Assembly: GCA_963973975.1 (NCBI GenBank)
Contig: CAXBCF010000004.1
Span: 94,776 to 158,775, forward strand
Reading direction: 5' to 3'
From: UBA1494_A sp963973975
GTDB taxonomy: Bacteria > Bacteroidota > Bacteroidia > Flavobacteriales_E > Vicingaceae
DNA length: 64,000 nt
Shown: one piece after another, positions 1-8,978 of the stretch
How positions within the stretch are numbered: position 1 is the first letter of the stretch
Layout: each line of letters starts with the position of its first letter
The notes under the pieces: generated by a model
What the model saw: only the letters and a program-made list of their open reading frames with translations
What the model was told of the DNA's origin: nothing
Databases searched by the model: none
Position numbers and translations under genes: made by a program

Positions 1-503
1 ATTCCAGAGGTCATTTGTAATAAATGCTTAATTTTTACTTTTTGAAAGCCAGAATTTTTTAATTCAGGCAAATATTCTGTTACAAAATCATCAACAGATT
101 GTATTAAACCATCGTCTATCGCACACCCAATTAATATTGAAGTAAATGATTTTGCCATAGAAAAAGAAGGAACTATTGAAGATTCATTGTATCCATATAA
201 GTATTTTTCATACAAAATACTGTCACTCCTGATAACTATAAATGCTACTGTATTTGTATTATACAAAAATTCGTTAAACGAGATCTTTTCTTTCTCTATT
301 GTTACTGTTTTTGGAATCTTCTCTTCTTTTATCTTTACAAAATAAAAGGGTTTATCACTTTTTTCAATTGGTCTAGAAGGAAATTTCTTGTAATCATTGA
401 TATCAGCAAAGTTGTAAATAAAAAATCTACCTACTTTACAAGCTGTTAATCCAAGTGATAAAAACAAGAATATAAAAAGAAGTGATTTTAAAGTTCTATT
501 CAT
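1..503 (-). CDS. Serine hydrolase, beta-lactamase (class C-like) family lipoprotein, 3' part missing
   Basis: The reading frame runs from ATG at 503 off the left edge, giving the first 167 residues. It opens with a lipoprotein signal peptide (hydrophobic stretch, then LGLTAC with the acylated Cys at about residue 20). The S-x-x-K nucleophile motif of class C beta-lactamase/DD-peptidase relatives is visible as SMAKS near residue 129, and HLLQMTSG near the end matches the family's conserved LL-x-x-TSG segment. These proteins are usually cell-envelope esterases or peptidases and only rarely true beta-lactamases; substrate cannot be told. The start overlaps the stop of the upstream membrane protein by 8 bases (ATGAATAG), suggesting co-translation. 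The Tyr and C-terminal motifs lie outside the window. Confidence 0.85.
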   Translation of the reverse strand, partial: MNRTLKSLLFIFLFLSLGLTACKVGRFFIYNFADINDYKKFPSRPIEKSDKPFYFVKIKEEKIPKTVTIEKEKISFNEFLYNTNTVAFIVIRSDSILYEKYLYGYNESSIVPSFSMAKSFTSILIGCAIDDGLIQSVDDFVTEYLPELKNSGFQKVKIKHLLQMTSG

Positions 504-975
504 TCTTCGAAGGTGAAATGTATTGCTTCAATACTTCTTGTGCTTCAACTTCTTTTTTTGTGCCAATCATGCGTTTTTTTCCATCGGAAGTCACTAAGTA
601 AATGCCTTTGTTACCACTAACATTAAATGCTTTTCCATTTCCAGTTAAACTTATTCTAACACCCCAACCTCCATAATCGACAATTGGACTGTACTTTTTT
701 ATTTCTGCTGAATAGAGTTTATCCCACTCATATGTTCTAAAAGAAAAATGGAAAGGAAAAAATCGAATGTGGATGCCCCGCTCATCAATTCTGGTTTTAA
801 GGTTAGCAAGAAAAAGTAATAGAACGACACTTGCGATTATAACAAATGGTGTAGTTAAGCCACCCATATCAGTTTCAAATCCTTTAAAAAGAATTGTAGC
901 TAAAATAAAAAGAAGAACAAGCCATATCCACCATTGGCGGAAACGCTGTTCTTCTTCAAATATTGGTTTACTCAT
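496..975 (-). CDS. Small membrane protein with PH-like C-terminal domain, unknown function
   Basis: The product has 159 residues from the ATG at 975; an in-frame TTG one codon earlier is less likely. Two closely spaced transmembrane segments (about residues 15-31 and 43-60) precede a soluble beta-rich domain beginning around RIDERGIHIRF. That pattern resembles the small bacterial PH-like membrane proteins common in Bacteroidota, but I cannot assign a named family with certainty. It sits 12 bases after the M16 peptidase stop and overlaps the following serine hydrolase start, so the three minus-strand genes look like one transcription unit. No catalytic motif is visible. Confidence 0.7.
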   Translation of the reverse strand: MSKPIFEEEQRFRQWWIWLVLLFILATILFKGFETDMGGLTTPFVIIASVVLLLFLANLKTRIDERGIHIRFFPFHFSFRTYEWDKLYSAEIKKYSPIVDYGGWGVRISLTGNGKAFNVSGNKGIYLVTSDGKKRMIGTKKEVEAQEVLKQYISPSKNE

Positions 976-987
976 CAATGAGAAATT

Positions 988-3918
988 TTAATAGCCAAAC
1001 AATTGGTCTAATTCTAGTTCTTTCACTTCTCCATAGCTTCCAAGGGCAGCAAGATCCAATTTAGATTTGTCTCCAATGACCATGATGTTGTATTTACCAT
1101 CTTTAATATAGTTTTGGTGGAAAGCTTTCAAATCTGCCATTGTCATAGTTGGAACCGCTTCGTAAATGTCTTTTCTAAGATCATAATCTAATTTTCTTTT
1201 CAAAGCAGTTTCATAGTTCCAAAGTTTTGAAGCCTTAGTAATTCGCTCAGTTCTAATTTTCTCTAGTGCAGCTTTCTTTGCTAATTCAAAACTCTTTTCT
1301 GACTCTGGCATGTTGTTTAACAAATCTGTCATTCCTTCCATTGCTTCTTTTAATTTATCGGCTTGTGCACCAATATAAGCTAAGGTGTAATGTGCCTTTT
1401 CAGCATCGCTTGGAGATTGATAGACAGAATAAACAGAGTAAGCCAATGCTTTAGACTCGCGCATCTCTTGGAAAACAATAGACCCCATTCCACCACCAAA
1501 ATATTCATTGAAGATTGCAGCTTGGGCAACTGTTTTAGGATTATACTGCTCTTTTTTAGAAAGCATGTAAATTTCAACTTGTTTCATGTCATAATCTACT
1601 ACATATACATTGGTTTTTTCATTAGCTAGCTCTTCAAATTTGATTTCTTCAGGAATTGCTTTCAACTCTTCGGGAGCTTTGTGAAATTTGTTCAATTTTT
1701 GAACGATTTCATCTTGTTTCAGCGGACCGTAATAAAGTACTTTGTGATCAAAATTATTGAGTTCATTAATTTTTGCTGTTAGTTCAGCTGCATTTAAATT
1801 ATCCAATTCCTCTTTACTCAAAATATTTTTGAAAGGAGATTTGTCTCCGTATTTTGCAAACGATGCCATGGCGCCAAAAAGGATGTTGCCTTTGTTCAAT
1901 TTAGCATCAGCTCTTTCTTTTAAGATATTGGCCACCATGTTTTTTAAGGCTTCTTCTTCAGGTTGAGCGTCTGCAAGGAGGTGTTCAAAAAGTTCAAGAC
2001 CTTTTTCAAAGTTGTCATTCAATCCAGATAAAGTCACATAGGTTCTTTCGTTTGCGGAGTACACACTAAAATCACAACCAATTTTATAAAATTCTTGTTG
2101 AATTTCTGATGGACTGTATTTAGAAGTTCCAATAAATGGAAGGTATTTAACTGCCAATGCCATTTCTTTGTCATGATTGTCACCCATTTCAAATAAATAG
2201 TTTAGCGTAAAAAGTTGGTTAGTTGTGTTGTCGATACTTCTAACCACAATGCCATTTTTAAGCGTTGCTTCATTGATGTCTTTTTTGAAATCAATGAAAA
2301 CTGGCTCAATTGGATTAACTTTTAGTCCACTGATTTCTGTTAAAAATGGAGAAGCAGCTTCGCGGTTCACTTGAATTGGAGTAATTTCAGGCTTTACAAC
2401 TTCTTTAATTGTAGTGTCTTTTCCAGTTCTTTTGTAAAGAATCGCATAATTGTCACCATAATTTTTCTTGGCAAAATTGACAATGTCTTCTTTGCTGTAA
2501 TTTTTTAGTTGGTCTACAGCATTTACTTCATTTTTCCAATCTCTTTTTTGAATAAAAGCATCAACCATCATGCTTGTTCTTCCTCGATTAGATTCTGTTT
2601 GTCTGATTCGACCTAATTTTAAATCGTTTACAACTGCTTCTGCTAACCAATCTGGAAATGCTCCAGACTTTAAGCTATCCAATTGAGCAAGCAATAAATC
2701 TCTTACTTCCTCTAAACTTTGTCCTTCTTTCGGACTTCCGTTTAGCATGTGTGCTGAATAATCAGAAAGGATATAAGTAAATGAGCTCGCATTGAGTACT
2801 TCTTGTTTTTGATTGAGGTTAAGGTCGATTAAACCGGCAGTACTGTTCGCTAAAATCATGTCGCATAGTTGAATCAAGTCAGCCTCCTCAGTACCTTGGC
2901 CTGGAAAACGATAAGCCATGTATAAAAATTCTTGATCTGGACCCATAACTTCTTTTACTTGTGGTGAAGTAATTGGTTCTTCTTTAGTTACAGTAAATTC
3001 AGGAACTTCTTTGGCTTCCATGTAGCCAAATTTATTTTTGATGACTTCAATTAAGCTGTCAGGATTAAAATCTCCTGCTAAGCAAATAGCCATGTTGTTG
3101 GGCACATAATAAGTATTGAAGTATTTTTTAATTTCTGTTAGCGAAGGATTCTTTAAGTGCTCAATAGTTCCAATAGTTGTCTGTTGTCCGTATTGATGAT
3201 TAGGAAATAAAGTTTCCATAATTCCATACCAAGCTTTACTGAAATCACTGTCTAAAGAGCGGTTTTTCTCTTCATAAACTGCTTCTAACTCTGTGTGAAA
3301 CAAACGCATTTGAGGATTTCTGAAACGCTCAGCTTCAAGGGTTAACCATTTATCTAATTGATTACTAGGAATGTCATTGATGTAAACTGTACGCTCTTGT
3401 GAAGTATAAGCATTTGTACCTTTAGTTCCCATTTCACTCACCATTTTGTCGTATTCATTTGCAATAGCAAAAGTGGATGCAAGCTGAGATACGCTGTCAA
3501 TATTTTTGTAAAGGGCTTTTCTGGCTGCTTCGTCAGTTGTTTTTCTATACACCTCATAAAGTGAATCAATCTCTCGTAATAAAGGACCTTCTTTTGAAAA
3601 ATCTGTACTGCCATACTTGTCGGTTCCTTTGAAAAGCATGTGCTCTAAATAATGCGCCAATCCAGTTGCATCAGCAGGGTCGTTTTTACTTCCCGCTCTT
3701 ACGGCGATTGAAGTTTGAACTCTAGGAGCTTCATCGTTGACCGATAAATAAACCTTAAGGCCATTATCAAGTGTGTAGATTCGTGTATTTGTTGGATCGT
3801 TCTCAACAGTTTCGTACCCTTTTTTAATATTTTCTTTGTTTTCGGTATTTCCGCAAGCGAAAAGGAAAATAGCTGTTAAACTAAGAAGATTCAATTTTAG
3901 GATTGACATGGATTTCAT
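988..3918 (-). CDS. M16 (insulinase/pitrilysin) family zinc metallopeptidase, lipoprotein
   Basis: A 976-residue protein carrying two M16 halves. The inverted zinc motif H-x-x-E-H is present as H89-Y-L-E92-H93, with the distal zinc Glu expected in the EAVYEEKNR segment near residue 210; the second half (from about residue 530) lacks HxxEH, as usual for the inactive M16 half. A lipobox (LFAC, Cys22) follows a short hydrophobic signal, so the enzyme is probably anchored in the envelope and degrades peptides in the periplasm or at the surface. Two ATGs (3918 and 3909) are possible starts; both keep the signal peptide. Length fits the single-chain M16 family (about 930-980). The downstream membrane protein follows within 12 bases. 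Confidence 0.93.
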   Translation of the reverse strand: MKSMSILKLNLLSLTAIFLFACGNTENKENIKKGYETVENDPTNTRIYTLDNGLKVYLSVNDEAPRVQTSIAVRAGSKNDPADATGLAHYLEHMLFKGTDKYGSTDFSKEGPLLREIDSLYEVYRKTTDEAARKALYKNIDSVSQLASTFAIANEYDKMVSEMGTKGTNAYTSQERTVYINDIPSNQLDKWLTLEAERFRNPQMRLFHTELEAVYEEKNRSLDSDFSKAWYGIMETLFPNHQYGQQTTIGTIEHLKNPSLTEIKKYFNTYYVPNNMAICLAGDFNPDSLIEVIKNKFGYMEAKEVPEFTVTKEEPITSPQVKEVMGPDQEFLYMAYRFPGQGTEEADLIQLCDMILANSTAGLIDLNLNQKQEVLNASSFTYILSDYSAHMLNGSPKEGQSLEEVRDLLLAQLDSLKSGAFPDWLAEAVVNDLKLGRIRQTESNRGRTSMMVDAFIQKRDWKNEVNAVDQLKNYSKEDIVNFAKKNYGDNYAILYKRTGKDTTIKEVVKPEITPIQVNREAASPFLTEISGLKVNPIEPVFIDFKKDINEATLKNGIVVRSIDNTTNQLFTLNYLFEMGDNHDKEMALAVKYLPFIGTSKYSPSEIQQEFYKIGCDFSVYSANERTYVTLSGLNDNFEKGLELFEHLLADAQPEEEALKNMVANILKERADAKLNKGNILFGAMASFAKYGDKSPFKNILSKEELDNLNAAELTAKINELNNFDHKVLYYGPLKQDEIVQKLNKFHKAPEELKAIPEEIKFEELANEKTNVYVVDYDMKQVEIYMLSKKEQYNPKTVAQAAIFNEYFGGGMGSIVFQEMRESKALAYSVYSVYQSPSDAEKAHYTLAYIGAQADKLKEAMEGMTDLLNNMPESEKSFELAKKAALEKIRTERITKASKLWNYETALKRKLDYDLRKDIYEAVPTMTMADLKAFHQNYIKDGKYNIMVIGDKSKLDLAALGSYGEVKELELDQLFGY

Positions 3919-4018
3919 AGATGACTTGTTTTTAAATTAGTAGAGGCGAATATATAGATTTTTATAAAAAAAATCATAAAAAATTGTGAACGGTAAAAGT
4001 TAGGGATGATTGGAAGTA

Positions 4019-5905
4019 TTAAAGAAAGTCGAAACCCAATTCTTGTTTTAGTGCATTGAGGTGAGGATTCTTTTTCGCCATTTCTCTGAATTTCTCTTCG
4101 TCGGTGTAAGCTTTTTTCAGATCCGCATTTTTCTGAATTTCAAATTCCAATTCTATGCCTCCGTTTTTTAATGTTTTTCTTAAAAACTCATGTAAATCAG
4201 TTCTTTTAATGTTGATTTCTTCTAACTGACTTCTATTGTCGACTTTGATTTTTACTTTGAAATCGGCTAATAATTCCGGTTCATAGGTTTTCATGGCAGA
4301 AATAACAATAGAGCTGCCTTCGGCATTTTCTTTCTGAATTTTTTTAGATAACTTTTTCCAGCAAGCAATAAATTCCTCTTTTGTAAAAGGCTCTCTGAGC
4401 TCAGATTTGTATTCCACCTGAGTTTTTCGCTCCTCCGTTTCTTCTTCCTCTTTAGTTAAATGCTGAATCGATAAGGCAGAAGTCTTGGCTTTTTTAGCTG
4501 CCAATAAAGCAAGTCTGCCTTTTAATTCAGGTTTTTCAACAGGTATTTTTTCTTGAGAAATTTCAGTTTCAGAACGCTCTTTCTGAAGTTCTTCTTCTTT
4601 GGTTGAAGTTATCGCTGCTTGTTCTGGTTCGGGATTATTTTCTACTTCCTTTTCTATTGTTTTTTCTTCTTTCTGAAGTTCAGCTCTAGGTTCTTGGACA
4701 ACTTTCTTTATATCTTGTTGAAGTGGTTTTGGCTGTTCTTCTAAGACGATGGAGCTTTCATCAAGATCTGCTGATTTCAGATAAGGCTTTTTTTTTTCTG
4801 CTTCCTTTTGTTCTGAGTTGATTGAAGCCAATTGCATTAAGGTTATTTCAATTAACAAACGCTTATTCCTACTGCCTTGGTATTGCACATCTGCTTTTCT
4901 GCAAATGTCGAGCGCGGCAAGTAAAAAACTTAAATCACATTTCTTAGATTGCTCAAGATACCTTGCTTTAATGCTTTTTCCAACTTCCAACAAATTAATG
5001 GTTTGAGGATCTTTTCCCACTAAAAGATTTCTAAAATGTGCTGCCAAGCCATTGATTAACAAATGTCCATCGAAACCTTTTTGAAGAATGGTATTGAACA
5101 ACACTAAAATATCTGGAATTTTTCCTTCAAGAATAAAGTCAGTTGCTTTAAAATAATAATCGTAATCAAGGATATTTAGGTTTTCAACCACTGCATCATA
5201 GCTGAGTTTTTTTCCTGAAAAACTCACCAATTGATCAAAAATGGAAAGGGCGTCTCTTAGCGCTCCATCTGCTTTTTCTGCAATTAAATGCAGTGCTTCT
5301 TCCTCGGCATCAATGCCTTCTTTTTCAGCAATTGAAAGCAAGTGGGAGGCAATATCGTCCACAGTTATTCGATTGAAATCAAAAATCTGACAACGCGAAA
5401 GTATTGTTGGTATAATTTTATGCTTTTCAGTAGTTGCCAAAATGAAAATGGCATGAGGTGGTGGTTCTTCTAAGGTTTTCAGAAATGCATTGAAGGCTTG
5501 CGTAGTAAGCATGTGAACTTCATCAATGATATAAACCTTGTGCGAGCCAATTTGAGGTGCAAAGCGAACTTGGTCGATTAAGTTTCTAATATCGTCAACC
5601 GAATTGTTTGATGCAGCATCTAATTCCAGAATATTTAAGGATGCGCCTTCATTAAAAGAATTACAGGAATCACATTCATCGCATGCTTCTATTTTTTCAG
5701 TTCTATTAAAGCAATTGATTGTCTTTGCTAAAATACGCGCACAAGTAGTTTTTCCAACTCCTCTAGGACCACAAAACAAAAAGGCTTGAGCCAAATGACT
5801 TGTTTTGATAGCATTTTTTAAAGTATTGGTAATGGAAGCTTGTCCAACCACTGTATCGAAAGTGGCGGGGCGGTATTTACGTGCTGAAACAACAAAATTT
5901 TCCAT
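4019..5905 (-). CDS. dnaX: DNA polymerase III subunits gamma and tau
   Basis: The 628-residue product is the clamp-loader ATPase of the replisome. Walker A is G46PRGVGKT, four zinc Cys are at about 65, 75, 78 and 81, Walker B DEVH at 128-131, and the sensor-1 segment FILATTE follows. Domains I-III end near residue 365; then comes a charged, low-complexity linker and a C-terminal tau-specific domain. At codons 370-373 the message has ten consecutive A followed by G (window 4788-4797), right at the domain III/linker boundary. Loss of one A leads to a stop after three codons and gain of one A to a stop after nine, so a short gamma form of about 375-382 residues is plausible. Confidence 0.97.
   Translation of the reverse strand: MENFVVSARKYRPATFDTVVGQASITNTLKNAIKTSHLAQAFLFCGPRGVGKTTCARILAKTINCFNRTEKIEACDECDSCNSFNEGASLNILELDAASNNSVDDIRNLIDQVRFAPQIGSHKVYIIDEVHMLTTQAFNAFLKTLEEPPPHAIFILATTEKHKIIPTILSRCQIFDFNRITVDDIASHLLSIAEKEGIDAEEEALHLIAEKADGALRDALSIFDQLVSFSGKKLSYDAVVENLNILDYDYYFKATDFILEGKIPDILVLFNTILQKGFDGHLLINGLAAHFRNLLVGKDPQTINLLEVGKSIKARYLEQSKKCDLSFLLAALDICRKADVQYQGSRNKRLLIEITLMQLASINSEQKEAEKKKPYLKSADLDESSIVLEEQPKPLQQDIKKVVQEPRAELQKEEKTIEKEVENNPEPEQAAITSTKEEELQKERSETEISQEKIPVEKPELKGRLALLAAKKAKTSALSIQHLTKEEEETEERKTQVEYKSELREPFTKEEFIACWKKLSKKIQKENAEGSSIVISAMKTYEPELLADFKVKIKVDNRSQLEEINIKRTDLHEFLRKTLKNGGIELEFEIQKNADLKKAYTDEEKFREMAKKNPHLNALKQELGFDFL
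4788..4807 (-). promoter_or_regulatory. Putative dnaX slippage site (A10 run with upstream SD-like sequence)
   Basis: On the coding strand ten A followed by G span codons Glu370-Lys373 of dnaX. An AAGGA element lies about five bases upstream of the run. Both alternative frames meet a stop within nine codons. dnaX of Thermus uses an A9 run for transcriptional slippage and dnaX of E. coli an A6G ribosomal frameshift to make gamma; the analogous use here is inferred. Confidence 0.55.
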
Positions 5906-6060
5906 AGAAAGCGAGAAATAAAGTCCAAATTTACGGCTTAATTCTTCTCTTTCTTTAGGAAAATTTCAATTTTAATTCACAGTTTTAAGCTCTTGGCTTT
6001 TGAGAAGTTATACCTAATTATTATTAAAATACCGTTAATAAAATTTCTTTAGGCATGACT

Positions 6061-6483
6061 TTATTTTCTTACAGATTCAATAGTGATTAATTCATCCCCT
6101 TTTGGGAAATGCCATTTAACTTGATCGCCCTCCTTGTATCCTAAAACAGCTGTCCCAATTGGTGACATTACAGATAGTTTCCCTTTTTGAAAATCAGCAT
6201 TTCCAGGCATTACAATGGTTAAATTTACTTTTCTGCCAAAGGGAGTGTTCACGTCTATTGTACTTCCAAGTCTCACCACATTATCTGGCATTTCTTCATC
6301 GGGAATTACATTTGCCACATCAAGCTCTTTAGATAGCTTTATTCTACAACGAATACCAATAGGATCAACAGTTTTATGAAATTTTGCCAAATTTTTTAAT
6401 ACCTCAAACTCCGATTTTGAAATACATAAAGTTCCTATTGCCTCTTCTTCTATCGCCGATTGCGCTATTTTTTCTTCTTTCAT
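6061..6483 (-). CDS. GreA/Rnk-like transcription elongation factor domain protein
   Basis: A 140-residue protein starting at ATG 6483; an in-frame TTG at 6501 is an alternative. The C-terminal half (roughly residues 60-138) has the FKBP-like fold signature of GreA/GreB and of Rnk: DNVVRLGS, then a beta-rich stretch, MSPIGTAVLGYKEGD and a final beta strand. The N-terminal part is short and lacks the full GreA coiled coil that reaches into the polymerase channel, so it resembles the Rnk type, which binds RNA polymerase without the usual cleavage activity. It stands alone between dnaX and the AlaDH-like gene. The precise role is inferred only from fold-level similarity. Confidence 0.8.
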   Translation of the reverse strand: MKEEKIAQSAIEEEAIGTLCISKSEFEVLKNLAKFHKTVDPIGIRCRIKLSKELDVANVIPDEEMPDNVVRLGSTIDVNTPFGRKVNLTIVMPGNADFQKGKLSVMSPIGTAVLGYKEGDQVKWHFPKGDELITIESVRK

Positions 6484-6598
6484 TTGATTTTTATTTTTCA
6501 AAGAGAATAATCACTTAATTACTTGTAAATAGCATCACTATAAATAGCAGCTACACGATTCAACTTTATAAAATAAAGCTGAAAACTGTACTTCTTTT

Positions 6599-7687
6599 TT
6601 ACATTTCATTTACTTCTCGAATTAAGCTTTTATTAATTATTTTCCCATTTTCGACTACTTTGATATCTTCTAAGAAGTTTTTGAATTGTTCATTTATTTC
6701 CTGAACAAATCGTACTAAAAAGCTGCTGTAGATTTCTGATAGTATTTTTGAAGTGTTCAGCCCCTGATGATTTAGCATTTCAGTGAGTGTAAAAAGTTTA
6801 AACCCATTTTCTTCACTCTTTAGTTCTGAGCAATTGCCAAAATTTGGTGCAGATAAATCATAAAGCACTGCTTCTCTTTTTATGTTTTTATAAATCAAAG
6901 GGTGAAATAGTAAAGGAGTTTTCTCTCCACTGATAATAAAATCGGTGATTATTAAATCAAATCGGTGAACATTTTCAGTCAAATAAAGAGCTATTTCACT
7001 CAAACAACGCTTTTCTCCGTTACTTCTACTAAGTATATTGGGTTCACACAGGTCTAAATGGCTTAGTTTCTCATATTCAATTCCAATTTTCTCAAATTCA
7101 ACTTGACTTAGCGTATTGTTTCCAACCACCGTTAAATGGTATCCTTCCTTTAATAACTTCTTAACGTTTTCAAGCGAAGTATGCCCTGATTCAATAATTA
7201 ATGCGGCTTTATTTCTCGGAAAAACTTCATTTTGTTGAATAAAGTAATCTGTACTGCTTTCTATAATTGCATCGTATAGAATAGGAGTAATCTTTAACTT
7301 TAAATTCAAGTCATTGAAATCTGAGGTAAAGGGCAATAAGTCTAAGCTATATACATCGGCAATGGTGTGTGTAAAGGGTATTATGTTAGCACTGTTGTTA
7401 AGCACATTGTAATAGCCTACAAAACTTCTCCTTCGGCTTAAATACTCATTTTTGATTGTTTTATTAAATGATAAAACCAAGTCAGATTTTAGAATTACAT
7501 CTTGTTGCTTGTCGATAATTGTAGCACCAGCCTCTTTATACATTTCGTTGGTGTAACCAACAGAATCTCCAGCTCCGTTTTCAACAAACACGTCGAAATT
7601 ATTGACTAAAGCGCTCACTCCAGAAGGAGTGAGCGCTACAAAGTGAAGCTTTTCACTTTCTTTTAATAAACCAATTTGATACTTCAT
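6599..7687 (-). CDS. Degenerate alanine dehydrogenase/transhydrogenase-like (AlaDH/PNT family) protein
   Basis: The 362-residue product begins like the AlaDH/PntA N-terminal domain: an IGLLKES strand, VALTPSGVSALV at 17-28, VENGAGDSVGYTNEMYKEAGA at 35-54, then a sequence matching the loop before the nucleotide domain. Where family members have the dinucleotide-binding GAGVAG-type loop, this protein has ESGHTS at 166-171, so NAD binding is doubtful. It starts four bases after the glutamate dehydrogenase stop and is surely co-transcribed with it. A pseudoenzyme or regulatory partner of glutamate dehydrogenase is one reading; an enzyme with a diverged cofactor site is another. No substrate can be assigned. 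Confidence 0.7.
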   Translation of the reverse strand: MKYQIGLLKESEKLHFVALTPSGVSALVNNFDVFVENGAGDSVGYTNEMYKEAGATIIDKQQDVILKSDLVLSFNKTIKNEYLSRRRSFVGYYNVLNNSANIIPFTHTIADVYSLDLLPFTSDFNDLNLKLKITPILYDAIIESSTDYFIQQNEVFPRNKAALIIESGHTSLENVKKLLKEGYHLTVVGNNTLSQVEFEKIGIEYEKLSHLDLCEPNILSRSNGEKRCLSEIALYLTENVHRFDLIITDFIISGEKTPLLFHPLIYKNIKREAVLYDLSAPNFGNCSELKSEENGFKLFTLTEMLNHQGLNTSKILSEIYSSFLVRFVQEINEQFKNFLEDIKVVENGKIINKSLIREVNEM

Positions 7688-7691
7688 AATT

Positions 7692-8972
7692 CTATGGGAA
7701 AACCCCTCTTTCTTTGTAAGTAAGTTCTAATCTTTTTAGTGCTACCAAGTAAGCTGCATTACGCATATCAGTATCATACTCTTTTGACATTTTATCTACT
7801 GAATCATAGGCAGTTGATATTTTGTCATTAATTAGCCCTAATACCTCGTCCATTTTCCAAATCTCACTTCGCTTGTTTTGCAACCACTCAAAATAACTTC
7901 CAATTACTCCTCCAGAATTGCACAAAATATCAGGAATAATTGCTACGCCATTTTTTAATAAAATCATTTCTCCTTCTGTAGTTGTGGGGCCATTTGCACC
8001 TTCGGCAATTAATTTTGCCTTAATATTTTCAGCATTATCAGCTGTGATTTGGTTTCCCAAAGCTGCAGGTACAATAATGTCACAGTCTAAGCCAAAAAAG
8101 TCTTCTGAAGGGATTTCAATTGCTCCATTAAAGCCAATAATTTGATCTTTATAACCAATGCTATGGTTTTGAAGGGCTTCAACATCAATTCCATCTTTAT
8201 TGTAAAGTGTAGCACTAGCATCTTGAACAGCAATCAATTTTGCACCTAAAAGACTTAAAAAATGAGCAGTCCAATAACCTACATTGCCATATCCTTGAAC
8301 TATAAAAGTTTTACCTTTTAAGTTGATGTTGTTTTTTTGTGCCCATAAACCTATGGTTACTACAACTCCATATCCTGTAGCACGATCTCTTCCTGCTAAA
8401 CCACCTGATCCTAGGGGTTTACCTGTAACTACATGCAAACTATTAAAACGAGTAGCTGGAGTTTTAGTAGATGCATAGGTATCCGATATCCAAGCCATTA
8501 TTTGAGCGTTCGTATTAACATCGGGTGCAGGGATGTCAAAATCAGGACCGATATTATCACCCAAAGCATAAGTAAATCGTCTAGTAATTCTTTCCAACTC
8601 CGTTGCTGAGTATTCTTTAGGGTTTAGTTGAATTCCACCTTTTCCTCCACCAAATGGCAAACCTGCCAACGAAGATTTCCATGTCATCCAGATTGCTAAT
8701 GCCCTTGCAGCATCTATATCAACTGTTGGATGATAACGCAAACCACCTTTGTAAGGCCCAAGTGCATTATTGTGTTGAACTCGATATCCGGTAAATGTTT
8801 TTATTTCTCCGTTATCCATTTTCACAGGAAAGTTTACTACTATTTCCGAATTTGTTGTAGCAAGAATCTTTCTAACTCCTGGATCTAGACCCAGTTTGTC
8901 AGCAGCTTTCTCAAACTGCTCCATTACATTCTCATACATACCCGTTTTGGGTTTCATTGTTAAATTTGTCAT
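7692..8972 (-). CDS. gdhA: Glu/Leu/Phe/Val dehydrogenase, probable NAD(P)-glutamate dehydrogenase
   Basis: 426 residues, the size of the hexameric GudB/RocG-type enzymes that interconvert glutamate and 2-oxoglutarate plus ammonia. The substrate-binding region is intact: K75GGLR, K99 in WMTWKSSLAGLPFGGGKGG with catalytic K111, and PAPDVNTNAQIMAW. The Rossmann motif GYGNVG lies near residue 230. The gene is sandwiched between a Cys-rich small protein (6 bases upstream) and the degenerate AlaDH-like gene (4 bases downstream), and the next minus-strand genes are an NtrC-type regulator and kinase, so nitrogen or amino-acid control is likely. Coenzyme preference cannot be read from the sequence. 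Starts at ATG 8972. Confidence 0.95.
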   Translation of the reverse strand: MTNLTMKPKTGMYENVMEQFEKAADKLGLDPGVRKILATTNSEIVVNFPVKMDNGEIKTFTGYRVQHNNALGPYKGGLRYHPTVDIDAARALAIWMTWKSSLAGLPFGGGKGGIQLNPKEYSATELERITRRFTYALGDNIGPDFDIPAPDVNTNAQIMAWISDTYASTKTPATRFNSLHVVTGKPLGSGGLAGRDRATGYGVVVTIGLWAQKNNINLKGKTFIVQGYGNVGYWTAHFLSLLGAKLIAVQDASATLYNKDGIDVEALQNHSIGYKDQIIGFNGAIEIPSEDFFGLDCDIIVPAALGNQITADNAENIKAKLIAEGANGPTTTEGEMILLKNGVAIIPDILCNSGGVIGSYFEWLQNKRSEIWKMDEVLGLINDKISTAYDSVDKMSKEYDTDMRNAAYLVALKRLELTYKERGVFP

Positions 8973-8978
8973 ATTGTT

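Noticed and set aside
4788..4797. Sequencing error in the dnaX A10 run
   Set aside because: The frame as given continues through a proper tau-type linker and C-terminal domain to residue 628, so the run length is consistent with a functional gene.
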